In this document: positions 1-9,512 of the stretch, piece by piece
Layout: the number at the start of each line of letters is the position of its first letter
Numbering within the stretch: the first letter of the stretch is position 1
Source of the DNA: Hyphomicrobiaceae bacterium
GTDB taxonomy: Bacteria > Pseudomonadota > Alphaproteobacteria > Rhizobiales > Hyphomicrobiaceae
Direction: 5' to 3'
Assembly (NCBI GenBank): GCA_002919265.1
Contig: PKEY01000006.1
Location: 1-60,765 of the forward strand
DNA: 60,765 nt
Program-made: the position numbers and the translations under genes
The notes under the pieces: model-generated
Databases searched by the model: none
What the model saw: only the letters and a program-made list of their open reading frames with translations
What the model was told of the DNA's origin: nothing

Positions 1-140
1 TGATGCTCTGGCTGGCCATCGTCGCGTTCATGGTGCTCGCTCTGCCGGCGAGCCAAACCGCGGTTTTGCTGTTCGTGCCCTATCTGGCCTGGGTCAGCTA
101 CGCCACGCTGCTCAACATTCGCATCTGGCAGCTGAACTGA
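1..140 (+). CDS. tspO: TspO/MBR family protein, C-terminal fragment
   Basis: Only the last 45 or so codons are inside the window; the gene starts upstream. The visible residues form a hydrophobic helix and end with PYLAWVSYATLLNIRIWQLN, the signature C-terminus of the tryptophan-rich sensory protein / mitochondrial benzodiazepine receptor family (Pro-Tyr-Leu-x-Trp-Val-x-[YF]-Ala-x-x-Leu-Asn). These are five-helix membrane proteins that bind porphyrins and, in Rhodobacter, modulate photosynthesis gene expression. Upstream context is missing, so no role can be inferred here. Confidence 0.82.
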   Translation, partial: MLWLAIVAFMVLALPASQTAVLLFVPYLAWVSYATLLNIRIWQLN

Positions 141-186
141 GCTTTGCGCTCCCATTTTCTTCATTCGCGATTGATCCGCAGTCGGC

Positions 187-222
187 AAAAAAAGCGGGCC
201 GGCAGCAAGCTGTTGGCGGCCC
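187..222 (-). terminator. Rho-independent terminator of the glycine-rich protein gene
   Basis: A GC-rich hairpin (196-222, stem about 11 bp with one mismatch and a 3-nt loop) is followed, reading the minus strand, by two bases and seven consecutive T (positions 193-187). It lies about 80 bases beyond the stop of the minus-strand gene at 305. The T-run is on the correct side only for minus-strand transcription. Confidence 0.75.
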
Positions 223-304
223 ACTGCCGGTACGGTCTCATGAAATCAAATTGAAGCGGGCGCCGAGGCCAGCGGTGTCGTCACGACGCCTGCTTTTCGT
301 GAGA

Positions 305-916
305 TCAGCCGCGCACACAGTTGCGATACCGACGCCACCAGTAGCGACTGCCTGTCTCCATGGCGCGCACCCTCATCCACGCGCACGGGCCACGGAAGCG
401 CAAAACGGGGCCGTGGTAATGCCGCGGGCGATGCCCGTGACGACGTCGGCCTTCCTTCATCCAGCCGCCTCCATGGCCCTTCTTACCGTAGCCGCCGCCT
501 CCATAGCCGCCAGCGCCCTTGCCGCCGCCTCCTTTACCTTCCCATCCTCCGCCACCGGAGCCTTTGCCGCTGCCACCGCCTTTGCCCTCCCAGCCGCCAC
601 CTCCGGCGCCGCCGCCTTTGCCTCCCATTCCGCCGCTGCCGCCATAGCCCCCGCCGTCGCCGCCTTTGGTGCCGCCACCAGCTCCGCTACCGCCGTAACC
701 GCCGCCGCCGACTCCGCCGCCCTTCTGGCCTTCCGGAACGCCGTAGCCGTCACCCCAGCCCTTGAAGCCCTTGTTTCCCTGCACTTTGTTGACGTTGTTT
801 CCCGTCAGTCCGAGCTTGAAAGAATCCGCCGAGAAGAGAGCAGCATTGACCTGGGGTGAGATGATCACCAGGGCGGATGCCAATGCTGCAAGCGAGCAAG
901 CCGTTGTCGTTTTCAT
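305..916 (-). CDS. Secreted glycine-rich protein
   Basis: A 203-residue protein with a clear N-terminal signal peptide (MKTTTACSLAALASALVIISPQVNA, shown here as start and cleavage motif only in part: basic start, Ala/Leu core, VNA cleavage site near residue 25). The middle (about residues 60-150) is dominated by Gly-Gly-x repeats with Tyr, Lys and Ser. The C-terminus is His/Arg-rich and then has two Cys and a Tyr-Trp-Trp-Arg-Arg-Tyr motif. A GGAG ribosome site lies about 8 bases before the ATG. Similar glycine-rich exported proteins are common in Hyphomicrobiales, with no function I can name; surface or cell-wall association is a guess. The opposite strand is open but codes for an implausible Ala-rich peptide. 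Confidence 0.7.
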   Translation of the reverse strand: MKTTTACSLAALASALVIISPQVNAALFSADSFKLGLTGNNVNKVQGNKGFKGWGDGYGVPEGQKGGGVGGGGYGGSGAGGGTKGGDGGGYGGSGGMGGKGGGAGGGGWEGKGGGSGKGSGGGGWEGKGGGGKGAGGYGGGGYGKKGHGGGWMKEGRRRHGHRPRHYHGPVLRFRGPCAWMRVRAMETGSRYWWRRYRNCVRG

Positions 917-1237
917 ATGAGCGTCTCCGCAAAGTCGAGGTTAGCGCCTGCGCGTCGCGAGCATTCGTCGGCGCGTACCGAAGTTCTGTGAGTAAAACTC
1001 CGGCTTAAGGCCCAAATACAACTTGCAAGGTTCCGGATGGTTGTGAGCAAAATTTTCAATATATTCTGCGCGCTTGCACCGTCTGGCTGGCGCTAATCTT
1101 GTTGCTCGGTGTTGAAATATTGCCGTGATTGACGTCGGATCAACTTGATCTGAGCGCGGTGCCCCGGCGTTTCGCCGGTTGTCCGGTCCGTGGTAAGGTT
1201 TGTTGGTGCGCTGATGGACTATTCAAGGAGCAAAGCC
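917..1237. other. Intergenic region between divergent secreted-protein genes
   Basis: This stretch of about 320 bases separates the minus-strand glycine-rich gene from the plus-strand small secreted protein and should hold both promoters. The centre (about 1040-1070) is AT-rich compared with the surroundings. A short GGCG/CGCC stem lies near 1168. I see no convincing operator, RNA gene or coding frame. Confidence 0.4.
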
Positions 1238-1555
1238 ATGTTGGCGGGAGCCAGGGCTCTTCTGTTGCTGGGAATGGCGCTGACTGCGGGTTTTGTCGGT
1301 GCTGATCCCGCCGATGCCAAGATCGTTTGCCGCGGAGCGTTCCAGATCGTCAATGGCCAGCCGATCGCGACGCCATACTGCGAGGATTCCAATCTCGCTC
1401 AGGTCGCGCGCGAATACGGCATCGCCGTTACTGCCCGCCAGGTACGGCAAAGCCCGAGCGTGAAGGCGCGCGTATGCCGGTTGATTGGCCACGATAATCG
1501 CGTGCAGTCGGCCTGCATCCAGTATCGCCCGGATACGCCGCGACGGTGGTTCTGA
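1238..1555 (+). CDS. Small secreted cysteine-containing protein of unknown function
   Basis: About 105 residues. The start at 1238 is chosen because AAGGAG sits 7 bases upstream and the protein then begins with a typical signal peptide (MLAGARALLLLGMALTAGF, cleavage near ADA-K). The upstream in-frame GTG at 1190 would put charged residues before it. The mature part is about 80 residues with four Cys, which could form two disulfides in the periplasm. I do not recognise a named domain. It is convergent with the TRAP permease gene and shares the terminator at 1602-1651. Confidence 0.65.
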   Translation: MLAGARALLLLGMALTAGFVGADPADAKIVCRGAFQIVNGQPIATPYCEDSNLAQVAREYGIAVTARQVRQSPSVKARVCRLIGHDNRVQSACIQYRPDTPRRWF

Positions 1556-1601
1556 CGCCGGGAGCCGACTGCGGTTGGTGCCTGAAGCGGATTAGGGCGA
1601 A

Positions 1602-1651
1602 ACAAAAATCAGTGCTCGCGCGTCGGGTCCGGCGCGCGTGCTTGTTTTTGT
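1602..1651. terminator. Bidirectional terminator between convergent genes
   Basis: An inverted repeat starts with ACAAAAA (1602-1608) and ends with TTTTTGT (1645-1651), enclosing a GC-rich stem (CGCGCG/CGCGCG core with one mismatch). It is T-rich after the hairpin in both directions. It lies between the small secreted protein (ends 1555) and the TRAP permease (stop codon begins at 1651), so the far arm touches the permease stop. Confidence 0.75.
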
Positions 1652-3723
1652 CAGGCGGCAACCGCTGCGCTTCGTTTGCTCTCCAGATAGGCCGCATACT
1701 GCCTTACCGCCACCGGCACGATCAGGGCCAGCCCAAGCAGCGTTGAATAAAGTTCAGGCGCCACCAGCAGCAGTGCGGTGATGACGAGCAGCGTCATCTC
1801 CCACCTCTTGCAGGGCACGAGCGCAAAGCGGGACATTGCAGCGGAAAGGCAAGCGATTCCTAGCGTGCAGCCGGCGAATGCCAGGATGAAATCCGGCCAA
1901 TTGAAGTTCTTCGTCACCAGCAGCAGTGACGGCGAGAACACGAACACGAACGGCACAAGCGCCTTGCCGAGGCCTAGGCGGAAAGCGGTGTTGCCTGCTT
2001 TGAACGGATCGGCTGCGGCCATACCCGCAGCTGCATAGGCGGCGAGCGCCACCGGCGGGGTGATGTCAGCGAGGAGTCCGTAATAGAAGACGAAGAAGTG
2101 GGCGACGATCGGCTCGACATTCAACAAGCCCAATGCCGGCGCGGCGATCGAGGCCATGATGATGTAGTTGGCCGTGGTCGGAATTCCGCAGCCCATCAAA
2201 ATGCAGACCACGCCGGTCATGATGAGTGTGAACAATAGCGTGAGCGTTGTGGGAGACATCAACCAGGCGGGCACGATCGCGCCGACGCCGGCGGCAAGCC
2301 AAGCGGCCGCCGACGTCACGATGAAGGAAATTTTGAAGCCGACCCCGGTGAGCGTGACGACGCCGATCACCATGCCGACGGTGGCCGCGGCAACGCCAAT
2401 GGCGAGCGCGTACTTCGCGCCGTCGCGCAGGCTCTCGAAGATTTCCCAAAGCGTCAAACGGCGGCGCGGGTTGAGCAGGCCGACGGCGATGCAGGCCGTG
2501 ATGCCCCAGAAGGCTGCGAGATAGGGCGTGTAGCCGGCAAACAGCACCCACAGCAGCACCGCGAGAGGAATGACAGTCGGCCAGTCGCGCTTCAGGGCGG
2601 CTTTGATCTCTGGCATTTCGTCTGGGCGCAGCCCGCGCAGGCCCGTGCGCTTGGCCTCGAAGTGGACCTGCATGAGCACGCCGAAGAAGTGCATGAAGGC
2701 GGGCACGAGCGCCGCGAGGATGATGGTCGTGTAGGGAAGCTCGAGGAACTCGATCATCAAGAACGCGGCTGCGCCCATGATCGGCGGCGTGATCTGGCCG
2801 CCGGTTGACGAGGCGGCTTCCACCGCGGCGGCAAACTCGCGCCTGTAGCCAAGCCGGATCATCGCTGGGATGGTCAGCGAACCGACCGTCACTGCATTGG
2901 CGACCGACGATCCCGAAATCATTCCGAATAACGCCGAACCGAAGATCGAGACCTTGGCCGGGCCGCCGGCGAAACGCCCTGCCACCCAGGCCGCGCAGTC
3001 AAGGAACAGCTGGCCGAGACCGATGCGCGTGGCGAACACACCGAACAGCACGAAGTGGAAAACGTAGGTGGCCACGACGCCGAGGGCGACGCCGTAGATG
3101 CCTTGGCTTGTTAGGTAGAGGTGGTCGATGAGCTGCGTTACCGAGTTGCCCGGATGCGTAAGAATGCCCGGCATCCACTGGCCGGCCAGCGCATAGGCCA
3201 TGAAGATCAGCGCGATGATGGGAAGCGGCCAGCCCAGAGACCGGCGGGTGCCCTCCAGCAGCGCGATGACGAGAATACCGCCAAGAATGACGTCGGTCGT
3301 CGTGGGGTTGCCGACGCGGAAAGCGAGCTCGTCCAGTGGAATGAGCGGCACATGCGCTACGGCGAGGACGGCTCCTATGGCCAGCAACCAGTCGTAGATC
3401 GGGATGCCGAGCGGACGAAAAAGGGTGCTCTTGGCCGGCGCCTCATAACCGCGCTTGCTGATGGGGAAAACGAGAAAAACCAACGCCAGCACGAAAGAAA
3501 GGTGGATCCCCCGGTGCACCGTCTCCTGCAGCAGGCCGAACCCGGCGGTGTAGTAGTGGAACAGCGAGAGCACGATCAGCAGACCGCCGATCAACCAGTC
3601 GGCAGCGGGCGCAAGGCTGCGGAAGCGGACCTCACTGTCGAACTTCTGCTCCAGTTCGCGCGCTTTCGCCTCGTCGAGATTTGCCGAGGTGAGGGTGACT
3701 TTCTGATCCTGCCAGCTGGTCAT
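1651..3723 (-). CDS. TRAP transporter fused permease (4TM-12TM), TAXI type
   Basis: A 690-residue multispanning membrane protein of the kind in which the small (DctQ-like) and large (DctM-like) TRAP permease subunits are fused; this form pairs with TAXI binding proteins. An N-terminal cytoplasmic stretch of about 40 residues precedes the first helix. The DctM core shows the conserved MISGSSVANA segment, STGGQITPPIMGAAAF and, near the C-terminus, GIPTTANYI and ITPPVALAAYAAAGMA. These systems use Na+ or H+ gradients to import organic acids or amino acids. The partner binding-protein gene lies 100 bases upstream on the same strand, with a strong hairpin between them. A second fused permease of the same family is at the right end of the window, with a different flanking gene set. 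Confidence 0.9.
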   Translation of the reverse strand: MTSWQDQKVTLTSANLDEAKARELEQKFDSEVRFRSLAPAADWLIGGLLIVLSLFHYYTAGFGLLQETVHRGIHLSFVLALVFLVFPISKRGYEAPAKSTLFRPLGIPIYDWLLAIGAVLAVAHVPLIPLDELAFRVGNPTTTDVILGGILVIALLEGTRRSLGWPLPIIALIFMAYALAGQWMPGILTHPGNSVTQLIDHLYLTSQGIYGVALGVVATYVFHFVLFGVFATRIGLGQLFLDCAAWVAGRFAGGPAKVSIFGSALFGMISGSSVANAVTVGSLTIPAMIRLGYRREFAAAVEAASSTGGQITPPIMGAAAFLMIEFLELPYTTIILAALVPAFMHFFGVLMQVHFEAKRTGLRGLRPDEMPEIKAALKRDWPTVIPLAVLLWVLFAGYTPYLAAFWGITACIAVGLLNPRRRLTLWEIFESLRDGAKYALAIGVAAATVGMVIGVVTLTGVGFKISFIVTSAAAWLAAGVGAIVPAWLMSPTTLTLLFTLIMTGVVCILMGCGIPTTANYIIMASIAAPALGLLNVEPIVAHFFVFYYGLLADITPPVALAAYAAAGMAAADPFKAGNTAFRLGLGKALVPFVFVFSPSLLLVTKNFNWPDFILAFAGCTLGIACLSAAMSRFALVPCKRWEMTLLVITALLLVAPELYSTLLGLALIVPVAVRQYAAYLESKRSAAVAA

Positions 3724-3757
3724 AAGAGGGCTCTGCGCTGCTGAGGCGAAAAGCTGA

Positions 3758-3786
3758 CCGCCCGGGCGGTGATATCCGCCGGGCGG
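3758..3786 (-). promoter_or_regulatory. Stem-loop between TAXI binding protein and permease genes
   Basis: A very GC-rich inverted repeat (CCGCCCGGG / CCGGGCGG arms, about 9 bp plus a further 3 bp after a bulge) lies 38 bases after the binding-protein stop. On the minus strand it is followed by TCAGCTTTTCG, a short T-run. Inferred to act as a partial terminator or 3' mRNA stabiliser that raises binding-protein expression over the permease. Confidence 0.6.
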
Positions 3787-3823
3787 CCGGTGGTCGTGAC
3801 GGCAAGAACTGTTGCGCCGCCAA

Positions 3824-4804
3824 TTACTTCAGGATGCCCACTTCCTTGTAGAAGCGCTCAGCGCCGGGGTGGAGCGGAATGCCGAGGCTGGTGACGGCGT
3901 TCGCCAGGGTGATGACTTTGCCCTTGGCATGACCGGCCTCAAGCGCCTGGCGGGTGCCGTCGCTCCACATCGCCTTGGTGATGGCGTAGATCAGATCCTC
4001 AGGCTGCTTGGCGCTCGTCACCCACTGGGCCGCGACCGAGATGGTTTCGACCTCGCCGACGCCCTTGTAGGTGTCGGCCGGCACCTTGTCCTTCGAGAAG
4101 AACTTCTGCTCCTCAAGCAGCTTGTCGACCTCCGGCCCCGTGATGGGTACCAGCGTGATGTCCATGGTGGCCGCAAGCTCAACAATGGCGCCAGCCGGAT
4201 AGCCGCCGACGAAGAAGTAAGCGTCGAGGGAGTTGTCGCGCATCTTCTCGCTGGCCGGGCCGGGTTTCAGATACTCGGCATGGAAATCTTTTTCCGTAAG
4301 CCCAAAGGCGGCGAGCACGAGGCGCGAGTCGACGATCGTGCCCGAGCCCGGCTCGTCGATGGACACCCGCTTACCCTTGAGATCCTTGACCGACTTAATT
4401 CCCGAGTCGGCGCGCGCGACGATGTGGAGCGTCTCGGGAAAAAGGGTCGCGATCAGCCTAAGGTCCTCGACCTTGCCCCTGCCCTCGTAGAGGCCCGTGC
4501 CAGTGTAGGCCCAGTAGGCAACGTCCGACTGCGAGAACCCCGACTCGCTTGCCCCGCTGGCAATGGCGTTGATGTTCGCCACAGAACCGTTCGACGCAAC
4601 GGCGGAGGCGACCAGACCCGGCACGCCATGCGGGCTGTTGCCAGAGATGGAGTTCGCGATGATTCCGCCGATCGGATAGTAGGTGCCGGCGGTGCCGCCC
4701 GTGCCGATACGGAAGAACTTTTGTTGCGCAAGGGCAGGAGCCCCACCGGCCAGCAGCGCGGCCGTTCCTGCGATGAAACCTCGGCGATTTATAGAAAGAC
4801 TCAT
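3824..4804 (-). CDS. TAXI-family TRAP transporter solute-binding protein
   Basis: A 326-residue periplasmic binding protein. The N-terminus has a signal sequence with adjacent arginines (NRRGFIAGTAALLAGG), resembling a Tat signal, cut near ALA-Q. The mature part starts with FFRIGTGGTAGTYYPIGG, the hallmark of TAXI (TRAP-associated extracytoplasmic immunogenic) proteins, whose characterised members bind glutamate or other organic acids. The C-terminal LHPGAERFYKEVGI is also typical. It is the first gene of a two-gene operon with the fused permease. The substrate cannot be read from the sequence. The AGGAGA ribosome site is partly inside a hairpin (4814-4830). Confidence 0.9.
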   Translation of the reverse strand: MSLSINRRGFIAGTAALLAGGAPALAQQKFFRIGTGGTAGTYYPIGGIIANSISGNSPHGVPGLVASAVASNGSVANINAIASGASESGFSQSDVAYWAYTGTGLYEGRGKVEDLRLIATLFPETLHIVARADSGIKSVKDLKGKRVSIDEPGSGTIVDSRLVLAAFGLTEKDFHAEYLKPGPASEKMRDNSLDAYFFVGGYPAGAIVELAATMDITLVPITGPEVDKLLEEQKFFSKDKVPADTYKGVGEVETISVAAQWVTSAKQPEDLIYAITKAMWSDGTRQALEAGHAKGKVITLANAVTSLGIPLHPGAERFYKEVGILK

Positions 4805-5126
4805 GATGTATCTCCTGCTGCGGCAGCAGGGCGACTAAGGCGGCCATCAGATTGGCCACCATGCCCCCGGCCGGCGCACAATAGCCAAAGGGGATTTTGG
4901 CGACAACGTGGCTGGCCGCCGGATGTCACTACGACCCAGGTCCAACGCCGAAGCCTGAGCTAGTCAGCAATCAGATTAGTGTCGACCGCAAGCCGCAGGC
5001 CTTCTCTTGTACCAGCAAGTGGAACTTAGCAAACCCCGGCTTGTTGTTGGCGGGCAGTGGCTTGGTTCAGCAGATTAAAGATTTAGGTTCGCTCTGAAAG
5101 ACCGATGGTCGAGGCCTGAGGCATTT
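4805..5126. other. Divergent intergenic region (TAXI TRAP operon / RND pump operon)
   Basis: About 320 bases between divergent operons, expected to contain both promoters. Besides the hairpin over the TAXI ribosome site, I find a moderate GAGG ribosome site before the adaptor ATG at 5127. There is no adjacent regulator gene and no clear TetR-type palindrome. A short plus-strand open frame (4897-5097) has no ribosome site or recognisable content. Confidence 0.4.
4811..4830 (-). promoter_or_regulatory. Ribosome site of the TAXI gene partly inside a hairpin
   Basis: The minus strand carries AGGAGA (4816-4811), 6 bases before the ATG at 4804. The AGG of this site forms the end of a 7-bp perfect stem (CCTGCTG / CAGCAGG, 4814-4820 with 4824-4830, 3-nt loop). 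Opening of this stem could limit translation; that role is inferred. Confidence 0.45.
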
Positions 5127-6371
5127 ATGATCCGGCGGCTCGTCGCGATCGCTGTGCTCGGCGGCGTTCTCGCCTCCGCCGTCTACGTGTTTCGCTTTGG
5201 GTGGCCGGAGCCCTTGCGCCCCATCATGGAGCGCCTGAGTCTGACGACTGCGCAAAAAAAGGCAGCTCCAACTCAGCCGCCGCCGATGATCCCCGAAGTT
5301 GAGGTCATCACGGTGGAGCCGAAAAAGGAGGTGCCCTTTCCTATTGTCTACGCGGGGCGTATCGCCGGGTTTCGCGAGGTGGAGGTCCGCGCCCAGGTTG
5401 GCGGCATTCTGCTCAAGCGGGAATTCGACGAGGGGGCGCGTGTAAAGAAGGGGCAGGTGCTATTTCGCATCGATCCGGCGCCTTTCCAGGCTGCCCTCGA
5501 CCGCGCAGAAGCCCAGCTGGAGCAAGATCGAGCGACGCTGCGCGAGGCCGAGGAGAACTACACGCGGATCCGCCAGTTGCAACAACGCGATTTCGCAAGC
5601 CGTCGTCAGCTCGACGAGGCAACGCGCGTTCGCGATCAGGCGAAGGCAGCGGTGAGAGCGGCCGAGGCTGAAATTCGCACCGCAAAGCTAAATCTTGGTT
5701 ACACGGTTATTGAGGCGCCCGTTGCCGGCGTGACTGCGCTGACATCTCCTCCTGAGGGCTCGTTGGTCCAAGCTCAACAGACGCTGCTGACCAGCATTAC
5801 GCAGCTTGATCCCGCTTACGTGAATTTCTCATTCACGAACGAAGAAGCGCAAGAATTTCGAAGGCTCAATGAGCAGCGCGAAAAACCGCTGACAGAAAAA
5901 GACCTGACAGTAGAGCTGCACTTCGGAGACGGTACTGTTTACCCCCATGAAGGTCGCATTGATACGGCGGCTCAACGCGTCGATGCCCGGACGGGAACAA
6001 TCCAGGCGCGAGCCATATTTCCCAATCCGGATGGCACACTGTTACCGGGCTTATTCGTCCGCATCGTTATTCGGGGCGTGACGCTGCCAAATGCCATCAT
6101 CATTCCCGAAGCGGCGATCAGCCAGGGGCCTCAGGGGCCGTTCGTTTTCGTTGTTGCGGACGAAAACAAGGCTGAGGTCCGGCCCATACGGTTGGGGCCG
6201 CAGCTTTCTCAGGGACGGGTCGTTGAAGAGGGCCTCAAGGCGGACGACCGCGTGATCACGAGCGGCATCCTCCGCGTCAGACCAGGTGGCACCGTCAAAC
6301 CTGTTCCGGCCGGCCCACGGCCTCAGGGGCAGACTCCGCCGGCCGGCGCTCCGGCTGGAGGGCCTCCATGA
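5127..6371 (+). CDS. RND efflux periplasmic adaptor subunit (AcrA/MexA family)
   Basis: A 414-residue membrane fusion protein linking an inner-membrane RND pump to an outer-membrane channel. An uncleaved or signal-type hydrophobic N-terminus (residues 4-22) has no lipobox Cys, unlike AcrA. Then come the biotinyl-lipoyl half-motif ([33 protein letters not shown], about 75-110; key residues V-G-G, E-G-x-x-V-x-x-G-Q-x-L-F-x-I-D), a coiled-coil hairpin (about 115-175), the second lipoyl half and beta-barrel domains. The C-terminus is Pro/Gly-rich. It overlaps the pump gene by ATGA at 6368-6371, so the two are translationally coupled. No outer-membrane factor gene follows. Confidence 0.93.
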   Translation: MIRRLVAIAVLGGVLASAVYVFRFGWPEPLRPIMERLSLTTAQKKAAPTQPPPMIPEVEVITVEPKKEVPFPIVYAGRIAGFREVEVRAQVGGILLKREFDEGARVKKGQVLFRIDPAPFQAALDRAEAQLEQDRATLREAEENYTRIRQLQQRDFASRRQLDEATRVRDQAKAAVRAAEAEIRTAKLNLGYTVIEAPVAGVTALTSPPEGSLVQAQQTLLTSITQLDPAYVNFSFTNEEAQEFRRLNEQREKPLTEKDLTVELHFGDGTVYPHEGRIDTAAQRVDARTGTIQARAIFPNPDGTLLPGLFVRIVIRGVTLPNAIIIPEAAISQGPQGPFVFVVADENKAEVRPIRLGPQLSQGRVVEEGLKADDRVITSGILRVRPGGTVKPVPAGPRPQGQTPPAGAPAGGPP

Positions 6372-9300
6372 TTTCGAAGTTTTTCATTGATCGCCCGATT
6401 TTTTCCACCGTCCTTTCCATTGTGATCGTGCTTGCTGGCCTCGTTGCCATGCGGGCGCTACCGGTCGCGCAATATCCGGAAATTGTTCCCCCGCAAGTCG
6501 TCGTTTCCGCGACCTATCCGGGGGCAAGCGCCGAAACGATTGCCGAGACCGTCGCGGCACCGCTCGAGCAGCAGATCAACGGCGTCGAGGACATGATCTA
6601 TATGCAGTCGACGTCGACCGGCGCCGGGACACTTACGCTGTCCGTCTATTTTCGCATTGGAACTGATCCCGATCAGGCGACCATCAACGTTAACAACCGC
6701 GTGCAGCGTGCCTTGCCGTTAATTCCCGAAGAAGTCCGGCGGCAGGGAGTCATTGTATCGAAGCGGTCGACCTCGATTCTTCAGGTGCTCACGATGTCGT
6801 CGCCTGACGGGCGATACGACACGATTTTCATTTCAAATTACGCGCTCCTCAACGTGATCGACGAATTGCGCCGCACGCCTGGAGTGGGTGACGCTTCCTT
6901 ATTCGGCGCCTCGGATTATTCGATGCGAATTTGGCTACGGCCGGACCAGGTGGCGAAATACAACCTGACGCCCAGCGAAATCGCTGCCGCCATTCGGGAG
7001 CAGAACGCACAATTCGCCGCCGGGCGTTTTGCCGAAGAGCCGATGACGGATCCGCAGGCGTTCACGTACTCCGTCACAACGCCAGGCAGGTTTGCCGATC
7101 CAAGGCAGTTCGAGCAGATCATCCTGCGGTCGGATGAAAACGGCGCAACGTTGCGCCTGAAGGATGTCGCACGCGTCGAGCTGGGTTCGCTCAATTATTC
7201 CACTGTCTCTACCCTCAACGGTGCACCGACGGTTCCAATCGGAATCTATCTACAACCGGATGCGAACGCGCTGGAGGTTGCGAGGAATGTCGCGGAAGTG
7301 ATGGAACGGCTTTCGCGCAGATTTCCGGAGGGAATTACTTATGACATTCCTTACGATACGACGCGCTTCATCAACGCCTCAATCGAAGCTGTGATTTCAA
7401 CGTTCATCGAGGCGATCATCCTGGTCGTCGTTGTCGTTTTCGTTTTTCTGCAGAATTGGCGGGCCACGCTCATTCCGATTTTGGCCGTGCCGGTGTCCAT
7501 CATCGGCGCGTTCGCGGGAATGTACGCGCTCGGATTCTCGATAAACCTGCTGACCCTTTTCGGCCTTATCCTCGCAATCGGCATCGTGGTGGACGACGCC
7601 ATCATCGTGCTCGAGAACGTCGAGCGCATCATGACGACTGAGGGCAAGAGTCCTTACGAGGCGGCGGTCCAGGCGATGCAGGAGGTGAGCGGAGCGATCG
7701 TAGCCATCGTTCTGGTTCTCTGTGCTGTGTTTATTCCGGTTTCATTCTTGGGTGGCCTCGCCGGTGAGCTTTATCGGCAATTCGCGATCACGATCGCCGT
7801 CTCCGTCATCATCTCCGGTATTGTTGCTCTCACTTTGAGCCCCGCACTGTGCGCTGTTCTATTGAGGCCGGTGCACGGGGAGCCGTGGTTGCCGGCGCGG
7901 TTGTTCAATCGCGGCTTCGAATGGCTCACGCAGTTATTTATGCACGGCACGTCGTTCTTTCTCAGGAATGCGGTGCTCGGAATTGCGCTCGTCCTGGTCA
8001 TGGCCGGCGCAACATGGTGGCTCTTTCAAAGAGTGCCGACCGGCCTGGTGCCGGCCGAGGACCAAGGCTCAGTGTTTCTCGTCACCGCGCTGCCGCCAGC
8101 GGCTTCGTTGGATCGGACGGTGAAGGTGGTGTCCGAGGTCACGCAGGGGGCGCTGAAAAATCCCGCGGTCCGAAGCGTCGTCTCCGTCGCAGGGTACGAT
8201 TTCCTTGCCGGTGCGCAGAAGACGAACTCCGGCATTTCGTTTGTCAGCTTGACGGACTGGTCCGAGCGCAAGGATCCGCGGCTCGACGCCCGCAATCTGG
8301 CGCCGGCGTTCAGTGCACTTAATGCGTTGTTCCGGGACGGCATCGTTATCGGTTTCAATCCCCCGCCGATCATAGGCATGAGCACGACCGGGGGCTTCGA
8401 GTTTTTCCTGCAGGATAGATCGGGCGGAAGCCCGCAAAGCCTTTATCAGGCGGCGCAGATGATCGTCGATGCCGCGAACCGTCGGCCGGAGTTGGCGGGC
8501 GTTGCCACGACGTTCAACACCAATGTGCCCCAGTACCGGATCGACGTGGACCGGGAGAAAGCCAAGGCGTTGGGCGTGCCGATCTCGGTCATTTTCGACA
8601 CGATGCAGAGCACGTTCGGCAGCTTTTACGTGAACGACTTCACGCTGTTCGGTCGAACCTACCGTGTGACCCTGTCGTCGGAAGACACGTTCAGAAAAGC
8701 GCCGGACGACTTGCGGCACGTTTTTGTCAAGTCTGAAAACGGGGAGATGGTGCCCCTGAACGTGCTCGTGACGGTCACTCGCGTCGTGGGGCCTGATATC
8801 GTCGATCGTTTCAATCTGTTCCCGGCCGCCAAGATTCAGGGCAACGCCGCGCCGGGTTACTCGTCAGGTCAGGCCATCGCAGTGATTGAAGAATTGGTCA
8901 GCCAGATGCTTTCTTCCGATTATACAATTGGCTGGACCGGTTCGGCTTATCAGGAGATCCAGTCGGCAGGGACGGGCACCCAGGGATTTATTTTCGGGCT
9001 GATTTTCGTGTTCCTGATATTGGCTGCGCAGTATGAGCGCTGGTCATTGCCGCTCGCAGCGGTCTCTGCAGTACCCTTCGCTGTGTTTGGTGCCATTCTG
9101 GCGATATTCCTTCGCGGAATTGAGAACGACATTTATTTCCAGGTTGGACTGGTCACGCTAATTGGTCTCTCCGCCAAGAACGCGATTCTCATTGTCGAAT
9201 TCGCGGCGCAAAGGCATCGGGCGGGGCTCAGCGTGTACGAGGCAGCGCTTGAAGCGGCGCGGTTGCGCTTCAGGCCAATCGTGATGACATCGTTGGCGTT

Positions 9301-9511
9301 TATCCTTGGCGTCGTGCCCCTGGCTATTGCGACGGGTGCGAGCTCGGCAAGCCGCCATTCAGTCGGTACGGGTGTTATTGGAGGAATGCTGGCGGCAACA
9401 TTCCTGGCGGTTCTGATTGTGCCGCTATTCTTCCGCCTCGTTACACGTGAGCGCCGCGATTCTCGGGCAGAAGGGCAAGAAGCAGCGCGATTGCGCGGTC
9501 GCTCGGCGTAA
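6368..9511 (+). CDS. RND multidrug efflux transporter, HAE1 type (AcrB/MexB-like)
   Basis: 1047 residues, the usual length of HAE-1 pumps. It opens with [20 protein letters not shown], the standard first helix, and has two repeats of a periplasmic porter/docking domain and six helices. The proton-relay residues are present: paired Asp in TM4 ([16 protein letters not shown]) and the TM10 Lys ([13 protein letters not shown]). The protein exports hydrophobic or amphiphilic compounds driven by protons, as a homotrimer with the adaptor encoded just upstream. The gene ends one base before the stop of the convergent DUF445 gene, with no terminator between them. Confidence 0.95.
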   Translation: MISKFFIDRPIFSTVLSIVIVLAGLVAMRALPVAQYPEIVPPQVVVSATYPGASAETIAETVAAPLEQQINGVEDMIYMQSTSTGAGTLTLSVYFRIGTDPDQATINVNNRVQRALPLIPEEVRRQGVIVSKRSTSILQVLTMSSPDGRYDTIFISNYALLNVIDELRRTPGVGDASLFGASDYSMRIWLRPDQVAKYNLTPSEIAAAIREQNAQFAAGRFAEEPMTDPQAFTYSVTTPGRFADPRQFEQIILRSDENGATLRLKDVARVELGSLNYSTVSTLNGAPTVPIGIYLQPDANALEVARNVAEVMERLSRRFPEGITYDIPYDTTRFINASIEAVISTFIEAIILVVVVVFVFLQNWRATLIPILAVPVSIIGAFAGMYALGFSINLLTLFGLILAIGIVVDDAIIVLENVERIMTTEGKSPYEAAVQAMQEVSGAIVAIVLVLCAVFIPVSFLGGLAGELYRQFAITIAVSVIISGIVALTLSPALCAVLLRPVHGEPWLPARLFNRGFEWLTQLFMHGTSFFLRNAVLGIALVLVMAGATWWLFQRVPTGLVPAEDQGSVFLVTALPPAASLDRTVKVVSEVTQGALKNPAVRSVVSVAGYDFLAGAQKTNSGISFVSLTDWSERKDPRLDARNLAPAFSALNALFRDGIVIGFNPPPIIGMSTTGGFEFFLQDRSGGSPQSLYQAAQMIVDAANRRPELAGVATTFNTNVPQYRIDVDREKAKALGVPISVIFDTMQSTFGSFYVNDFTLFGRTYRVTLSSEDTFRKAPDDLRHVFVKSENGEMVPLNVLVTVTRVVGPDIVDRFNLFPAAKIQGNAAPGYSSGQAIAVIEELVSQMLSSDYTIGWTGSAYQEIQSAGTGTQGFIFGLIFVFLILAAQYERWSLPLAAVSAVPFAVFGAILAIFLRGIENDIYFQVGLVTLIGLSAKNAILIVEFAAQRHRAGLSVYEAALEAARLRFRPIVMTSLAFILGVVPLAIATGASSASRHSVGTGVIGGMLAATFLAVLIVPLFFRLVTRERRDSRAEGQEAARLRGRSA

Positions 9512-9512
9512 A

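Noticed and set aside
251-859. Ala-rich open frame on the plus strand across the glycine-rich gene
   Set aside because: It is the complement of Gly-rich codons on the minus strand, has no ribosome site and overlaps a protein with a clear signal peptide.
4897-5097. 66-codon plus-strand open frame in the TAXI/RND intergenic region
   Set aside because: No ribosome site, no recognisable feature, and it lies where both promoters are expected.
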